Of a stretch of DNA of 64,000 bases, positions 30,801-42,059 are shown piece by piece. The stretch covers positions 46,016-110,015 of the forward strand of contig MU008227.1 in the NCBI GenBank assembly GCA_010909165.1, written 5' to 3'. Numbering within the stretch: the first letter of the stretch is position 1; every line of letters starts with the position of its first letter. This stretch comes from Anthoceros angustus (lineage: Eukaryota > Streptophyta > Anthocerotopsida > Anthocerotales > Anthocerotaceae). The notes below the pieces were generated by a model that saw only the letters and a program-made list of their open reading frames with translations, searched no databases and had not been told where the DNA came from. The position numbers were made by a program, and so were the translations under genes.

Positions 30801-33800
30801 ATGAAAGGATCAAATCCTCAACAGATGCAATTTTCTTGCCTTGATGCATCGATTGCAGCCCCCATCTCAAAGTACATTCCTGCAGTACATGGTAGTATAT
30901 AACGTTTGCACCTGTGAAAGCCCTGGAAATAGTGGCACAGTAGAGTGAGAATATTGTTTTCCGTGTTATGCCCATGTCAGAAGTCATTTCAAGGAATCCC
31001 AATACTTCCAAAAGTGTCACCTGCTTAGAGAAGATTTTTCTCATTAGTTGTACTGTAATGGCAGCTTGTTGGGAAAAAGACACTCCAGCACCATATCTGC
31101 ACTTGGCACGATCTTTTGACCTGATTGAGAAAGAAAGTGGACGACTGAAATCAACAGATATGCTATGCAACATGTTCCGAAGGTATGCCTTAAAACAACA
31201 ACGTTGGGCACATCTTATGTACAGCTCTTTTCACTTCATGGGCCCGTTGTCAAGCCATGGGACTGATAGTCTGCAATGCCTCATGGTCTTTTGGTGTTTT
31301 GTGCAGTTTGGTGGCCCTTTCTCCCAGTGATGTCCTTCCTGCAGCTTATCTGACCATAAATCGTATAAGTCCTGACTTTGAGAACAGAGTAAGCTTTCCA
31401 GAGCCATGTCTATTTTATCATTGGATCAGGCTTGCTACAGACTTTGTTGCTTGCATGAAAGTATCATCACCTCATTGTCGGTGAAGACTTGATCTTAAAG
31501 TGATGCACGATCTAGTGCATTTCGCCACCTTCTGCAGTGTCTTCAAGATTAAGGTTAGGCTTCCGGTTTTCAGGAAATGAGCATCGGGGCGAGCCTAATA
31601 CTAAAAGCTGTCTCAGAGGCAACCAGCACTCCTGTAGCAAAGCTTAAGCAGCTGTACAACTCACTGGGTGACCTTGGTATTGATGTCTACATCTTTGCTG
31701 CGTTGAGTTCCACTCCCCACAACGTCTGGAAGCTGATTTGCACCTCCTGAGGTTGATTTGATCTCCAGGTGACGTCGCTCAGGCTTGTCGGCAAACACAG
31801 TCAACTTTAAAGCTGCTGCCAACCCTTACAATCCACCAAGTCTTCTCAACTCTTCACCAGATCAGGTTAGATGATATTTGAGCATTTTGAGTATTGAGGG
31901 GCTTGTTTGAAGTCCTAAAACGCAGAAGTGATGGATAAGACAGATAAATCTTTGGCCGTTGAACTTCTTGATAAAACTTCGTCACCGCAGTGACACGTCA
32001 GGAAGTGGTAGTGCTGCACGCAAGAAGAATCTAGTGTTTAGTCTTCTTCGAGCTTGTCGAGAGAGCGAGACAAAGTTTATTGTTCGAACATTGGTATTTC
32101 CTTTACAGCACAAACGTTGATTGTAAATGTTTCTTGTTATGCTGTTGATCAACATCAGGTACCATACTTCGTCCCCATATAGTTTGTTTCACTGTCCTTG
32201 TGGGCAGCAGATAGCTGTAGGTGTCTGTGCCAACTTTGCAGGTCCAGAGCATGAGGATAGGAGCTACGCTCACGACTGTTTTGACAGCTTTAGCACATGC
32301 TGTCCTACTACATGGGTTTTCTCGTTCGAATCTTCTAGTAGAAGAATCTATCAACGATCTGAAGTGTCAACTTCAAGTAGGCCAGCATTTCTTACGGTGG
32401 CACGCAGAGTGAAGAGGATAGTACTTGTGGCTTAGATGTAGTAGCGAACCAAACTTAAAAGTAGTGGGGCTGCAAGTGGATCTGCACTTATCCTTTGACC
32501 ATTGCTTGACAGCATGCATCGGCTGCTTTACTGGAGGCGTATAATTTGTTCCCAAATCTTGTGAGTTTATGGCTTGTACTACCTGGTATTCCTACAAGGT
32601 GGTTGATATCCTGCTCCTGATGTATTGAGAGACCCTGCAGGATGTCTTGGTGCCCAGACTTCTGAGGGAAGGTATTGAGGCTCTCTCAAGCATTATTATG
32701 TGCCCAGGGACTCCTATAAGGCCAATGCTTGCAAAGTAAGCTCTTTGCAAAATCTGGTCTGCTGAAATCTGGTCATGCTGAAAGTAGTGTACTTTTCGTC
32801 GCCTATTATTTCTCATTGTTGCGAAATTCTTCCATGTGTTGGCAGGATAGCACATGGCATACCAGAAGTCCTCAAGCGCTTTCAAGGACAGGCCTTCACG
32901 TGTGAATACAAGTATGAAAACGGTACTAAGGTACTCATTCACTCTTTGAAGTCCACTTATGATGCCCTTATGTTTGCTACAAGTGCAGATATGATGGCCA
33001 ACGTGCGCAAATCCATTTGCAAGAAGATGGATCAATACGTATTTTCTCCCGAGATTCTGACGATACCACTTCAAGGTTTCCAGACATAGTCAGCATAGTG
33101 CAAGATGCAAGAAAGCCAGAAGCAGTGTCATTCATTTTGGATTCTGAGGTGCTGTATGTTTGTTTGGGTTCTGTCAGAGTTGCTGCTTACTTTATTTAAG
33201 TCTCTTGCTTTACAATGTTACAGATCTTGCTCTGTACTCAGATAGGAATCTTCCTTGGTATAGGTTGTTGCTATTGACAGGGATAACGGGAATAAACTAC
33301 TAGCTTTTCAGCATCTTAGTACTCGAGGAAGGGGAGGTAGAAATGGTGCTGTCATTGATGTATCGAGCATCAAGGTGTGGTAATAGTTTTCAGCAATTTA
33401 TATTTCCCTTTGGTTCTCTACATAGCGGTGCGGTTTGATGACAATGCAGACATCCGTTGTTTTGCAGGTGCAGGTCTGTGTCTTCATATTTGATATCATG
33501 TATGCAAATGGCACACCGTAAGTTCTGAGTGCATGTGTGCAGCCAACTCTGACAGCTTCTGAGCGTCTCACTGGCTGGCTAAGCTTATGTTGGTTTGTTT
33601 TCCTTTTCCAGGCTGGTGAAACTCTCTTTTCGAGAAAGGCAGAAATGCAAGTTTTCAAATCCTCCAGTTGTTTTTTGCCATCCCTTGACCTCCCACGCCC
33701 TGTCTTTCTGTGTGTTAGCAGACTGAAATTGTCACTTGGTTTCAGGGATGCACGATCTTCTTCCAAACATCAAGCGGGGGTGCATTGAATTCGCTCATGC

Positions 33801-34925
33801 AATAGAGGTAAGCACATAAACTGGGTCCTTTTCCGTGACCTGGTGTGCAGCCTTGATTTCTAATATCATTTACTGTGAGATTTCTAATAGCATTACTGTG
33901 AGAATTCACGGCTTTTAGATCGAAGGCAGTGAAGACGAATCAGTGGCAGCTAACAGGTTGGAAGCATTTTTGGAGGAGGCTTTTTCTCACTCGTGTGAAG
34001 GATTCATGGCCAAAGGTTTAGATGAAGATTCAGAGTATGCAGCTTCAAATCGCTCCGATCGATGGCTCAAGGTATTTGGAACCCTGCTATGTAAGTGTCT
34101 TTTTGCATCTGTCATCGTTTGTCCGCATGACTGACATGCTCCTGTGCAGGTGAAAAGAGACTACGTAGAAGGGCTACATGATACCCTTGACCTGGTACCC
34201 ATAGGGGCGTGGCATGGAAGTGGCCGCAAGGCTGGGTGGTGAGTTTGTTAAAATATGTCGAGTTTTGACAACCAGCACGGGGTAAGATGCCTCTTTCAAA
34301 AGGAGGAGAAGATAATCATTGACAGAACGTGGTTTGCAGGTACAGCCCTTTCTTGCTAGCATGCTACAACCCCCACAATGATGAATTTGAGAGCGTTTGT
34401 CGAGTCATGTCAGGTTTCAGTGACACATTTTATCGAGAGGTAGGTCTAAAGAACTGTCTACCCTTGTGTGACGATGAAGTCCAACGATGTTCTTATGATC
34501 ATGGGATTGGATGTCGTTTTGCAGGCAAAGGAGTTTTTCTCTGGGGAGCAGGTCCTCCCGAAAAAACCTCCGTATTACCGTACCCGGGATAAACCCGATG
34601 TCTGGTTCGCACCCAAGGTGGTTTGGGAGATCCTTGGTGCCGGTAATCTTTTGTGATCTGCTTTGGTCGTCTGTAGCCGTATACATGAGTGAAGAAGGTT
34701 CGTGGCTTCTAGCATGCGGGAACTACTGACATTCCTCTTCTGGCAGATCTTACCTTATCGCCTGTACATGACGCAGCGTTTGGCCTGGTACATGAGTCTC
34801 GCGGTATTTCGATGCGTTTTCCTCGATTCATTTCTGTTAGGATTGACAAGATTGCGGAATGTGCAAATTCTCCTTCCGACATTGTTGATATTTTCCATAA
34901 ACAAACACGCAAGCTTCAAGTCTGA
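27873..34925 (+). CDS. LIG6: DNA ligase VI (SNM1/beta-CASP nuclease fused to ATP-dependent DNA ligase)
   Basis: Plant LIG6 seals DNA breaks in the nucleus and carries an SNM1-like nuclease. Twenty-one exons keep phase: 27873-28321, 28397-30891, 31065-31182, 31307-31388, 31574-31676, 31769-31865, 31991-32093, 32242-32376, 32513-32560, 32641-32735, 32846-32911, 32989-33148, 33264-33374, 33468-33517, 33612-33646, 33746-33807, 33919-34071, 34150-34238, 34340-34439, 34525-34642 and 34747-34925. The product is 1615 residues (Arabidopsis about 1400). The metallo-beta-lactamase motif is H68-F-H70-S-D72-H73, followed by NHCPGA, HTGD and the beta-CASP PYSEHS. The linker has a PIP box QRSILDFF (800-807) and two UBA/CUE-like segments (near 642-680 and 865-905). 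The ligase has the nucleotidyl-transfer motif KYDGQR with Lys1264, split by an intron, then CEGFMAK and an OB-fold C-terminus. Intron 15 is GC-AG. All catalytic residues I can check are present. Confidence 0.95.
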
Positions 34926-35626
34926 ATAGACTGCTTTGAACGAGTATTTGGTGATGGATGTAGCAAAGTACGGATCGAAGTCCTTCTCAGCCTTCGATCC
35001 TTGCAGTAACGGCACTGATGAAATAAGGTAGAAAAATGAACAATTGAAAGAGGTAAAAAAATTAAGTTAGTAGCTGCCCTGTTAAGAAGATGCATGTGTT
35101 GCATGCTTTGTTAGAGAGGAATTGCTACGGTCACAACTTAAGAGCTGCCTAGAGAGGACTCTTAGTGATCCGTGGTATGTAAGAATTCATAGATTTAACA
35201 GCTGCCTAGTTGAGGTCAGGCTGCGGGATATATAAGGGCTAGAGCAAGGGCTTTGAGGAACACGTTTCTCACTCTTTGAGAGAGCAGGCAAGTGTGCGCT
35301 GCAAGTGTTGTGTTGAGAGAGCTGTGGAGAGCTAGCTAGTGAACTTGTCATGGAATCAAGTAAGTGGCCTGCGAGTCGTCAGTGGACGGCGGGCTACTTG
35401 GAGCCTAGTACTGTGTCGCGAGGTTGAGAGCGCTGAGAATCATGCAAGTCTCTTGTGGAGTGAATTGGCTAGGTCCTAGACCGCTGGGAAGCCAGCACTT
35501 GTCGCTTCCTTATTGGCTGCGCAGTGAGGGGTGTCACTCTTGCCGAGTATTTCCGGACCTTCTCATTGTGTTATGCTAATCAATGACGTGCTTTCCAAAG
35601 CATGTGGACTCCACCACCTAACCATC
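34926..35626. other. spacer 3' of LIG6, possible LTR-like remnant
   Basis: No gene seen. A TATA-like TATATAA at 35229-35235 is followed by pyrimidine/purine-rich leader-like sequence. The word AGCTGCCTAG occurs twice (about 35141 and 35199). It could be a solo LTR or simply the LIG6 3' flank. No paired end was found in the window. Confidence 0.3.
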
Positions 35627-35796
35627 GTCCAGGTCTATATGTCGATAGGCCTTTCTTGACGTCCGGGTCTTTATGTCAATAGGCCTTTCTTGACGTCCAG
35701 GTCTATATGTCAATAGGCCTTTCTTGACGTCCAGGTCTATATGTCAATAGGCCTTTCTTGACGTCCAGGTCTATATGTCCATAGGCCTTTCTTGAC
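35627..35796 (+). repeat. 34-bp tandem repeat, five units
   Basis: Units start at 35627, 35661, 35695, 35729 and 35763. Each begins GTCC.GGTCT.TATGTC and ends CTTTCTTGAC, differing at one to four positions. The unit contains the palindrome AGGCCT. Copy number and near-identity point to recent expansion. 34 is not divisible by three and no ORF depends on it. Confidence 0.95.
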
Positions 35797-36205
35797 CCCA
35801 TGAAGGTCAAGCTGTTTTCGGAATTATCCCAAAATTGAATCATTATCGTCTTTGTAATTCGTAGAATTTTGATGGTTGCCTCAAAATTCTCGAGCTTTGT
35901 ACTAGATGATAGTCCACGGTGCGGCACTCGCCCTCATTGAATCGCTTTTGCAAGGTGACGTGCACAGAGGCGACCGTCGGCTTCCATTCTATCGTGGGGT
36001 TTCTTTGTGCGGTGAATATTGTAGTCTAGTTTGCTTGCAGTTTTCACTCATACCGATTGCTTCACCATACAATTGATGCGGCATACCGTGGGAAACCCAT
36101 GAACCAAAAACTAGGCCCTCCGGCCTTCATTACACCCCGGATTCCAATTTTAGGTCAAAATCAATCTCACTAAGGCTTGTTCAAGTTTCAAGCTCTATTA
36201 AATAA
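35797..36205. other. spacer between tandem repeat and copia LTR
   Basis: AT-rich sequence with no recognisable gene or paired repeat. It may be host intergenic DNA flanking the copia insertion. Confidence 0.4.
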
Positions 36206-36444
36206 TGTCACACGCTGAAAAGTTCTTATTAAATTTGTCAAGATAATAACCCTCTTTAGCTTAATTATCTATTTATAAGTACACGTTGTTACTTTAGGGT
36301 TAGGTTGGTAGAGTGAAGAGTCATGACTTGACGTACACTTTTTGTATATGTGTTGTGATATGTTGTTAGTGATATATTCTAGTTCTGACTACTTGCTGTC
36401 TCGCTCGCTCGCGCTCATGCTCACAGCTTACTAGAAATTTGACA
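36206..36444 (+). repeat. 5' LTR of plus-strand copia (left end approximate)
   Basis: It ends TTGACA directly before a primer-binding site. A plausible start is TGTCACACG at 36206. It holds a TATA-like TATTTATAAG near 36269. No matching 3' LTR is in the window because a gypsy element begins near 38540. Confidence 0.6.
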
Positions 36445-36457
36445 TGGTATCAGAGCC
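36445..36457 (+). promoter_or_regulatory. copia primer-binding site
   Basis: TGGTATCAGAGCC adjoins the LTR end. It is the initiator tRNA-Met type and the only plus-strand copy in the window. Confidence 0.9.
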
Positions 36458-37357
36458 ATGTTGATGGCTAGAAGTTGGTCAAGTCATAATTCTGCACACT
36501 ATCTACACTTCGTTCCCTACGGATTTTAGATTGTGTGCAATATCCTGACTCAACCATTAGATAGCAACCATGTTCCCGATCCTAGTCTTGTCCAAGTTGC
36601 TCTACCCGTATGTCTAGAAAACAAGATGCCGAGAAGTATAATTGGGCACGCTACCTAGCAGCCACGAATTGACATGGCTCCTCAGTTGTGTGCCCAACAT
36701 ATTCTTAGCACCTGCATTTCACATAGAAGTTAGAGTTTACAACAGATAATTGGACTAATTCCGCTGCACAGAACTGGCTACCAGTTGGTCAGATCCTTGA
36801 AGATGCCGAGGCGCAATCCCGGTTGGCAATCTTGTTCCAGGAGTCAGGTTCACAGGAACGGAGACAATTGCTATCAGACTTCCAAGCCACATCCGGTGGT
36901 TGGACGATTTCCTGCATCAACGAGAAGCAGAAACCGTGTCAGCAATTGCCAACGCTTGCCCTCACCATCAACAAGGAGATTTGATCCAAGGAGACCAGTT
37001 CAGTACTGTAAGCAACACCGTCCCTTCCACACAGAGGCTCAGAGAATTTCCAGCAACGCACCTGAAGATCCTCTTGAGCATATTTGATCTGCTCACGAGT
37101 TGCAAGTGAAATACTGCCTGATACAACTCAAGGTGGAAATCTCTCGTGTGGGCTTGCAAGTAGAAGAACTTGCGCTAGATCTGCAAGATTTGTGCAAGCA
37201 ACTCAGGGAGACTCTCGGATTAGACCAAGGATCAAAGAGTAGTTGCTCGTGGTCTACAATCTTTTGAGCATCCATCCTCCTTTGTGGCGAGGGCAGTCCT
37301 CGTGCGCAGATTCCTTCTTGAATACAGGGAGCTGCGAAGCGTCACAGTTGCTGGACC

Positions 37358-38536
37358 ATGGCGATGCTCAACCTGCCACCTAAGAGCGAACAGGCGTGTG
37401 AGATTCCATGCCGACTCTTAGTAGCAGAGGAAAAGGCGTGGGTGATTCATCGACCTTATCGTGAGCCGGCCGACTCTTCAGCAACAGGGAGATTTGGAAA
37501 TGACAGTTGCCCCTCTTCTCCTGCTTGCGACTTGGAAGAGTTGCGGCCACTTGCTGCGATGAGTTCGTCGACGCCGCCACTGCCACCTCCGCCTCCACCT
37601 CCGCCTCCTCCACCCAATCCGCCTCCTGCACCCGCTCCACCCACATTCCTAGAACCCGCCTACTCCGCCGACTTCAAAGAGAAGGATCGCTTCAACGGCA
37701 CCAAGGTTTGGAGTGTTCGGATGCGTTCGGCTCTGGAGGCGCGGCATGTTTGGGGTGTTGTATCTGGGACACTAGCACAACCCGGCGTGTCAGCAACTGA
37801 TGCAAAGAAGGAAAAATGGGGAAATTCCAACAGTGTGGCTCGTGCCTTCTTGATCAGTGGACTCGACGAGGTTTTGGTTCCAGATGTTGCTTACCTGACC
37901 AGGGCGTCAGAAATTTGGACTCAGCTCTCACAAACATACGAGGTGAAGAACATTCTGACCCTGTGTGCTGTTCATGGAGAGCTATTCTCCCTGAGAATGC
38001 GTGAAGGTGACAAGGCTGCAACCTTTGTTGGCAAATTTCGTCACCTCCGTTCTCAACTCATCTCGTTAGGCTCCACCATGAGTGAACTCGATGTCGTTGC
38101 TCAGCTCTTGACAAGCCTGCCTGCAAGCTATCAACCTTTTGTATCCAGTTACGGAGCTTCCATCCGTGACGCAGGAGCAGCTATAGCTGCAGGACGACCA
38201 AGCAGCATTACTTTCACGGACGTAGTTGGTGCCCTCTTTCAAGAAGAGCAGAGTCGAGCCAATCATCATGGTTCGGGATGCACTAAAACAGACAAAGTTT
38301 TATATGCATCAAAAGGGAAACAACAGAATAAGAACAGAAACTCCCTTGGAAATGGATCTCCTAAATCAGGCAACCCAAAAGATCTGGTTCTTGCAATTGG
38401 TGTGGCGCGCAAGGGCATTGGGAAAGGGAATGCAGAAAGAAGAAATCTGGTGAACCACGGAAAGCCGAGAAGACCTCAAGACAGGTTGAGGCGAATTCCG
38501 CCACCAAGGAATGGTCTTCATAGGCAGTACCAGTAA
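37358..38536 (+). pseudogene. copia gag (UBN2-type) with frameshift before zinc knuckle
   Basis: A 392-codon frame encoding a copia Gag nucleocapsid precursor. A poly-Pro stretch near residues 72-94 is followed by FKEKDRFNGTKVWSVRMRSAL, a LSQTYEVKNILTL segment and VAQLLTSLP. The CCHC zinc knuckle (CNWCGAQGHWEREC, bases about 38389-38430) is in a different frame from the ORF. A one-base shift therefore occurs near 38380, and the last about 50 codons of the open frame are spurious. In the zinc-knuckle frame the protein stops near 38537. Protease, integrase and RT are missing. It is truncated by the gypsy element. Confidence 0.85.
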
Positions 38537-39459
38537 GCATCCCATGGTAATGACTGTTTGTCTTTCCACTTCCTCAACCTTCCACCCATTGACCCTCGTA
38601 GGGTGGAGTTCGCCTGTCAGATCTTCCAGTTGTACAGACCCATTTTCATAGACCATGACCACTCTCATCGGCCCTAACCATCTTAAACGTAACTTCCTTG
38701 GAAAGTCCAGATACCGGCTGTCATAGAGTAGTACTAATTCGCCCGTCCTGATAGATTCTTGCTTTCATAGCCTTCGATCATGCCGCTCTTTCCTACTATG
38801 TTGCACCTTCTGTGTTTCCTCCAACGCATCTTCTCGATCTTCCTCGTGCTTGACAAAATGCTATAACCTTGCTTCCTGGCTATCGGCTTCAGTCATACGC
38901 GCATCTTCAATGATCCTATAAGTAGGAACTTCAAACTCTACTGGCATCACGGGTGACATCCCGTAAGTGAGGTAAAAGGGCATTCTTCGAGTCGTAATTT
39001 TCTCCGCAGTTCTGGAAGCCCACAAGACCGAGTGTAATTTGCTGTCTCAATCATACATGTGCGACACCATTACCTTGGTCAGGATATTGCACAATAACCC
39101 ATTTGTCTTTTCTGTCAGTCCATTTGCCTTGGGATTATAGGGTGTTGTCTTCTGGTGTCGAATGTTGAAATAGGTCGTCATCCGTTGAGAAAATGCGTCC
39201 CTCGATCGCTCACAAATTCCAAGGGGCATCCGCACCTGGTGATAATGTTCTCAAATAGGAATTTAGCCACGGTGGGGGTCCTTGTGCATTGTGGACCACC
39301 AGAATCCTGCAGTGAGGATCTTTTTCGCCGTCACTTGTACTGAATAATGCACTCCTGCCTCTTTTGAATGCAATGCTTCTATCACAATCGCGATTTCCTC
39401 TCCTTCCAAACACCTCCTAATGACTTCATCTGGCCCCAATTTGTAGGGGATCCCTTCTT

Positions 39460-40221
39460 TTAGGCAATAAGGGGCAGTTTTGTGGAAAAACACCGCTCTT
39501 CCTTCCCGAGATAGTCCTGGTGGTACCTCTGCCGACTTAGGTACCTTCGAATCTCTCCATTCAGCAAGCCTCGTGGGCACGCCTCTCCTTCGCGGCTCTT
39601 CCTTCTCCTAGGCATAGACCGCTTCCCATCTCGTGTCGCGGTCTCTGTGACGCCTGCTTCTGGACTGCCGCACCCTACTTCTTCACATTCCTTTGGTTCG
39701 GTAACAATAGCTAGAGCTACCAGCTCCTCATCCGGGAACCGATCGTCTATCGCATCCATTCTTGGTCCAGTCCTCAGCCTAGAAACGAAGTCGGCGTTCA
39801 CATGTTTTTTACCTGCCCTGGTCTCTACTTCGTAATTGAATTCCTGCAGCAACAGAATCCATCTCGCAATCCGTTCGGATAAATCAGGCTTGTTCACCAG
39901 ATACTTGAGCGCAAAATGATCCACATGGAAAACAACCTTGCAAGCTAGTAGATAATGACGGAACTTTTTGCAAGAATAGATAATCCCCAATGCTTCCCTT
40001 TCTGTCGTGGAATAGTTCTTCTCAGAATCCAAGAGTTGTCGTCCGGCATAAAAGATCGGGCGATCATGTTTCTTCTCGTCTCTCTGGCTTAGTATCGACC
40101 CAATCGCATAAGCGGACACATCGATAAACAAGTGAAAAGGCTTGTCCCAGTCGGGTGGTTGGAGAACGGGCGCCACCAACAAAATTTGCTTCAAACTCCG
40201 AAGGCAAGGCGCCATCGCCAC
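39460..40221 (-). pseudogene. gypsy RNase H and integrase zinc-finger fragment
   Basis: A 253-codon minus-strand frame. It opens with an RT thumb/RNase H junction, then LFIDVSAYAIGSILSQ (first RNase H Asp), YSTTEREALGIIYSC (catalytic Glu) and HVDHFALKYLVNKPDLS (Asp). A linker then leads into the integrase zinc finger, which continues in another frame at 39580-39263. Confidence 0.85.
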
Positions 40222-40978
40222 CGGTCAAACTACGCTTTTCTCTTAGCGCAACCCAAAACCCGATGAACCTTCTGTAATATCCGACTAGTCCGAGGAATGC
40301 CCGGACTTGCTTGACGGTCACAGGGGCATCCATTGCTCCTACTTTCACGACTACCTTCTCCTTGTCTACTTCCAATCCTTGCTCTGACACCCTATGGGCG
40401 AGTAAGATCCCTTCGGACATGCCGAAGTAGCACTTACTCGGATGCAACTTTAAATTCGTTTCCCTACATCTTTGCACGCATTGACGCAGATGCGTTAGAT
40501 GCGTTCCCTTTGTCCCAAATACGCAGAAATCATCAAGAAAAACCTCCATGAACTTCCTCAAAAAATCCCGAAAGATGGTGTTTACCACGCGCTGAAATGT
40601 GGCTGGAGCATAACACAACCCAAAAGGCAATTTGGCGTAAGCATAGATGCCCCAGTCGGTGGTAAAAGTGGTTTTGTCCTGGTCTTCCTTTTGCAAGGCG
40701 ATCTGATTGTACCCCGAATATCCGTCCAAGAAACTATACCTCTCGTGCCCGGCTACCGTGTCCAACACACTGTCCATGAATGGCAACGGGTGATGATCTT
40801 TCCTGGTGGCTTCATTAAGTTTCCGAAAGTCTTGGCACACCCTCACCTTCCCCTGTTGCTTCTTGGTTACCACCACAATGGGTGCAACCCACTCGCTGGT
40901 CAGTACGGGGTAAATGACTCCTGCTTCTAAGTACTGATCCAGCTGATCATTCACTACAGCCGAATACTTTGGGTTCAA
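40064..40978 (-). pseudogene. gypsy reverse transcriptase
   Basis: A 304-codon minus-strand frame with RT motifs in order: RVCQDFRKLNEAT, SFLDGYSGYNQI, the palm segment LPFGLCYAPATFQR and the catalytic box FLDDFCVF (the Asp-Asp pair). The C-terminal about 60 codons run out of the conserved frame near 40230, which marks a frameshift before RNase H. The RT core itself has no stop. Confidence 0.9.
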
Positions 40979-41668
40979 TCTGTACTGCTTTATCCGGAAA
41001 GGTATGGATCCTTCTTTGGTGGTCGATCCGGTGTACCCGTAGGTCTTCTGGTATACCTGTCATGTAAGTAACCTTAAATGCAAAGCAATCCACATATTCC
41101 ATGAGTAATCTTCTGAAGTCCATTTTCTCCTCGTCGGATAAATGCTTGCAGATGCGGACCTCCTTTCCTGGTGCTAGTTCTACGTTCTCCAGAGCGTCAG
41201 GATCGATCGGTCCTTCCAATCCGCTCCCCTTACTAACTCCAGAACCTTCATCTGGGAAGCTTTGCTCACTGGACCTCGCCTCCCAATAAGTTGTGTCGTC
41301 CGAGACTTCATCAGCTCTATTGGATCCATCCTCAATTGTTATATGAAAACTGTCGGAGTACTCCTCCTTGCGCTCTGCTGGATAGTACGCCTGCATACCC
41401 TGATCACTTTCCCCCTTAGTTTCTTCCATTTCCTTTAAGGTATATCCTTCTGTCAGGGACTCCGTCTCTCCTCCATAAGCATTTCGGTCCCAGCTCACAC
41501 TTGAGCAAGCGGGGATCATTCCCCGAAGCGATTGGAAACTGACGCGCTTCTTTCCCCAATCAAACTGGCTTTTGCTGCCATACAACCACGGCCTTCCAAT
41601 TAGCACCTGATATCCCAAATCTGAAACTGGGCGCATCACGATGTAGGTAAGAGGAAAAGAAATTTCAA

Positions 41669-41887
41669 TCACTGCCGGTATATCAAGCACTCCTGTGGGC
41701 CTCTCGGTTTGATCGCCATCCTCGAAGCGGTTCTCGCATGCTCAAACTTGGTGTAGCCCAATTTGTTGGCCGTCTCCTCCATCATAAGGTTGACTCCTGA
41801 CCCTGAGTCCAGTGGAACATGTGGTATGAGACACCCATTCACTTCCACCGATATCTCGCTGGCCCCTAAGTCGACCAGCTCAACCAC
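41669..41887 (-). pseudogene. gypsy retropepsin fragment
   Basis: The minus-strand frame contains LDSGSGVNLM, the DSG active-site loop of an aspartic protease, and the following frame (41690-40947) has the second strand YQVLIGRPWL. The N-terminal residues are cut by the copia LTR that ends at 41889. Confidence 0.85.
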
Positions 41888-41888
41888 T

Positions 41889-42050
41889 TCTTATAAATTG
41901 TAATAGCGGAAGCGTTTGCAAGTAAACAAAATGCAATTAAACAATGAGTACACAAAATTGTCTTAAATAGTTGGTATTGTGCCCCTTGGGTAATTAACCT
42001 AATTATAAATAAATAATATGCTAGGTTAAACTAACCCCTAATTAGTAACA
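41889..42050 (-). repeat. 3' LTR of host copia
   Basis: The minus strand starts TGTTACTAATTAGGGG and holds an A/T-rich TATA-like segment. It matches 55257-55418 over its whole length with three substitutions. Confidence 0.92.
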
Positions 42051-42059
42051 CTCCCACTT

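Larger units (their letters stand above)
38540..41888 (-). mobile_element. Ty3/gypsy retrotransposon, truncated at its 5' end
   Basis: Minus-strand domains in order are retropepsin (41887-41560), RT (about 40980-40230), RNase H (40220-39800), integrase zinc finger (39580-39300), integrase core remnants and a C-terminal tail near 38690-38560 (VVMVYENGSVQLEDL). Several frameshifts separate the frames, so it is inactive. It is the same broad lineage as the element at 1234-5766 but better preserved. The gag part is missing, cut by the copia LTR at 41889. No LTR of its own was found at 38540. Confidence 0.88.

Noticed and set aside
31757-31864. Possible stop codons around LIG6 exons 6 and 10 suggesting a pseudogene
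   Set aside because: Using acceptors at 31769 and 32641 gives canonical splice sites, correct phase and conserved protein, with no stop.
35703-35927. 74-codon minus-strand frame over the 34-bp repeats
   Set aside because: It is simply a translation of the repeat (repeated RPGRQERPID) with no start context or other support.
37380-37646. Antisense frame rich in Val/Ala/Glu
   Set aside because: It is the reverse of the poly-Pro stretch of copia gag.
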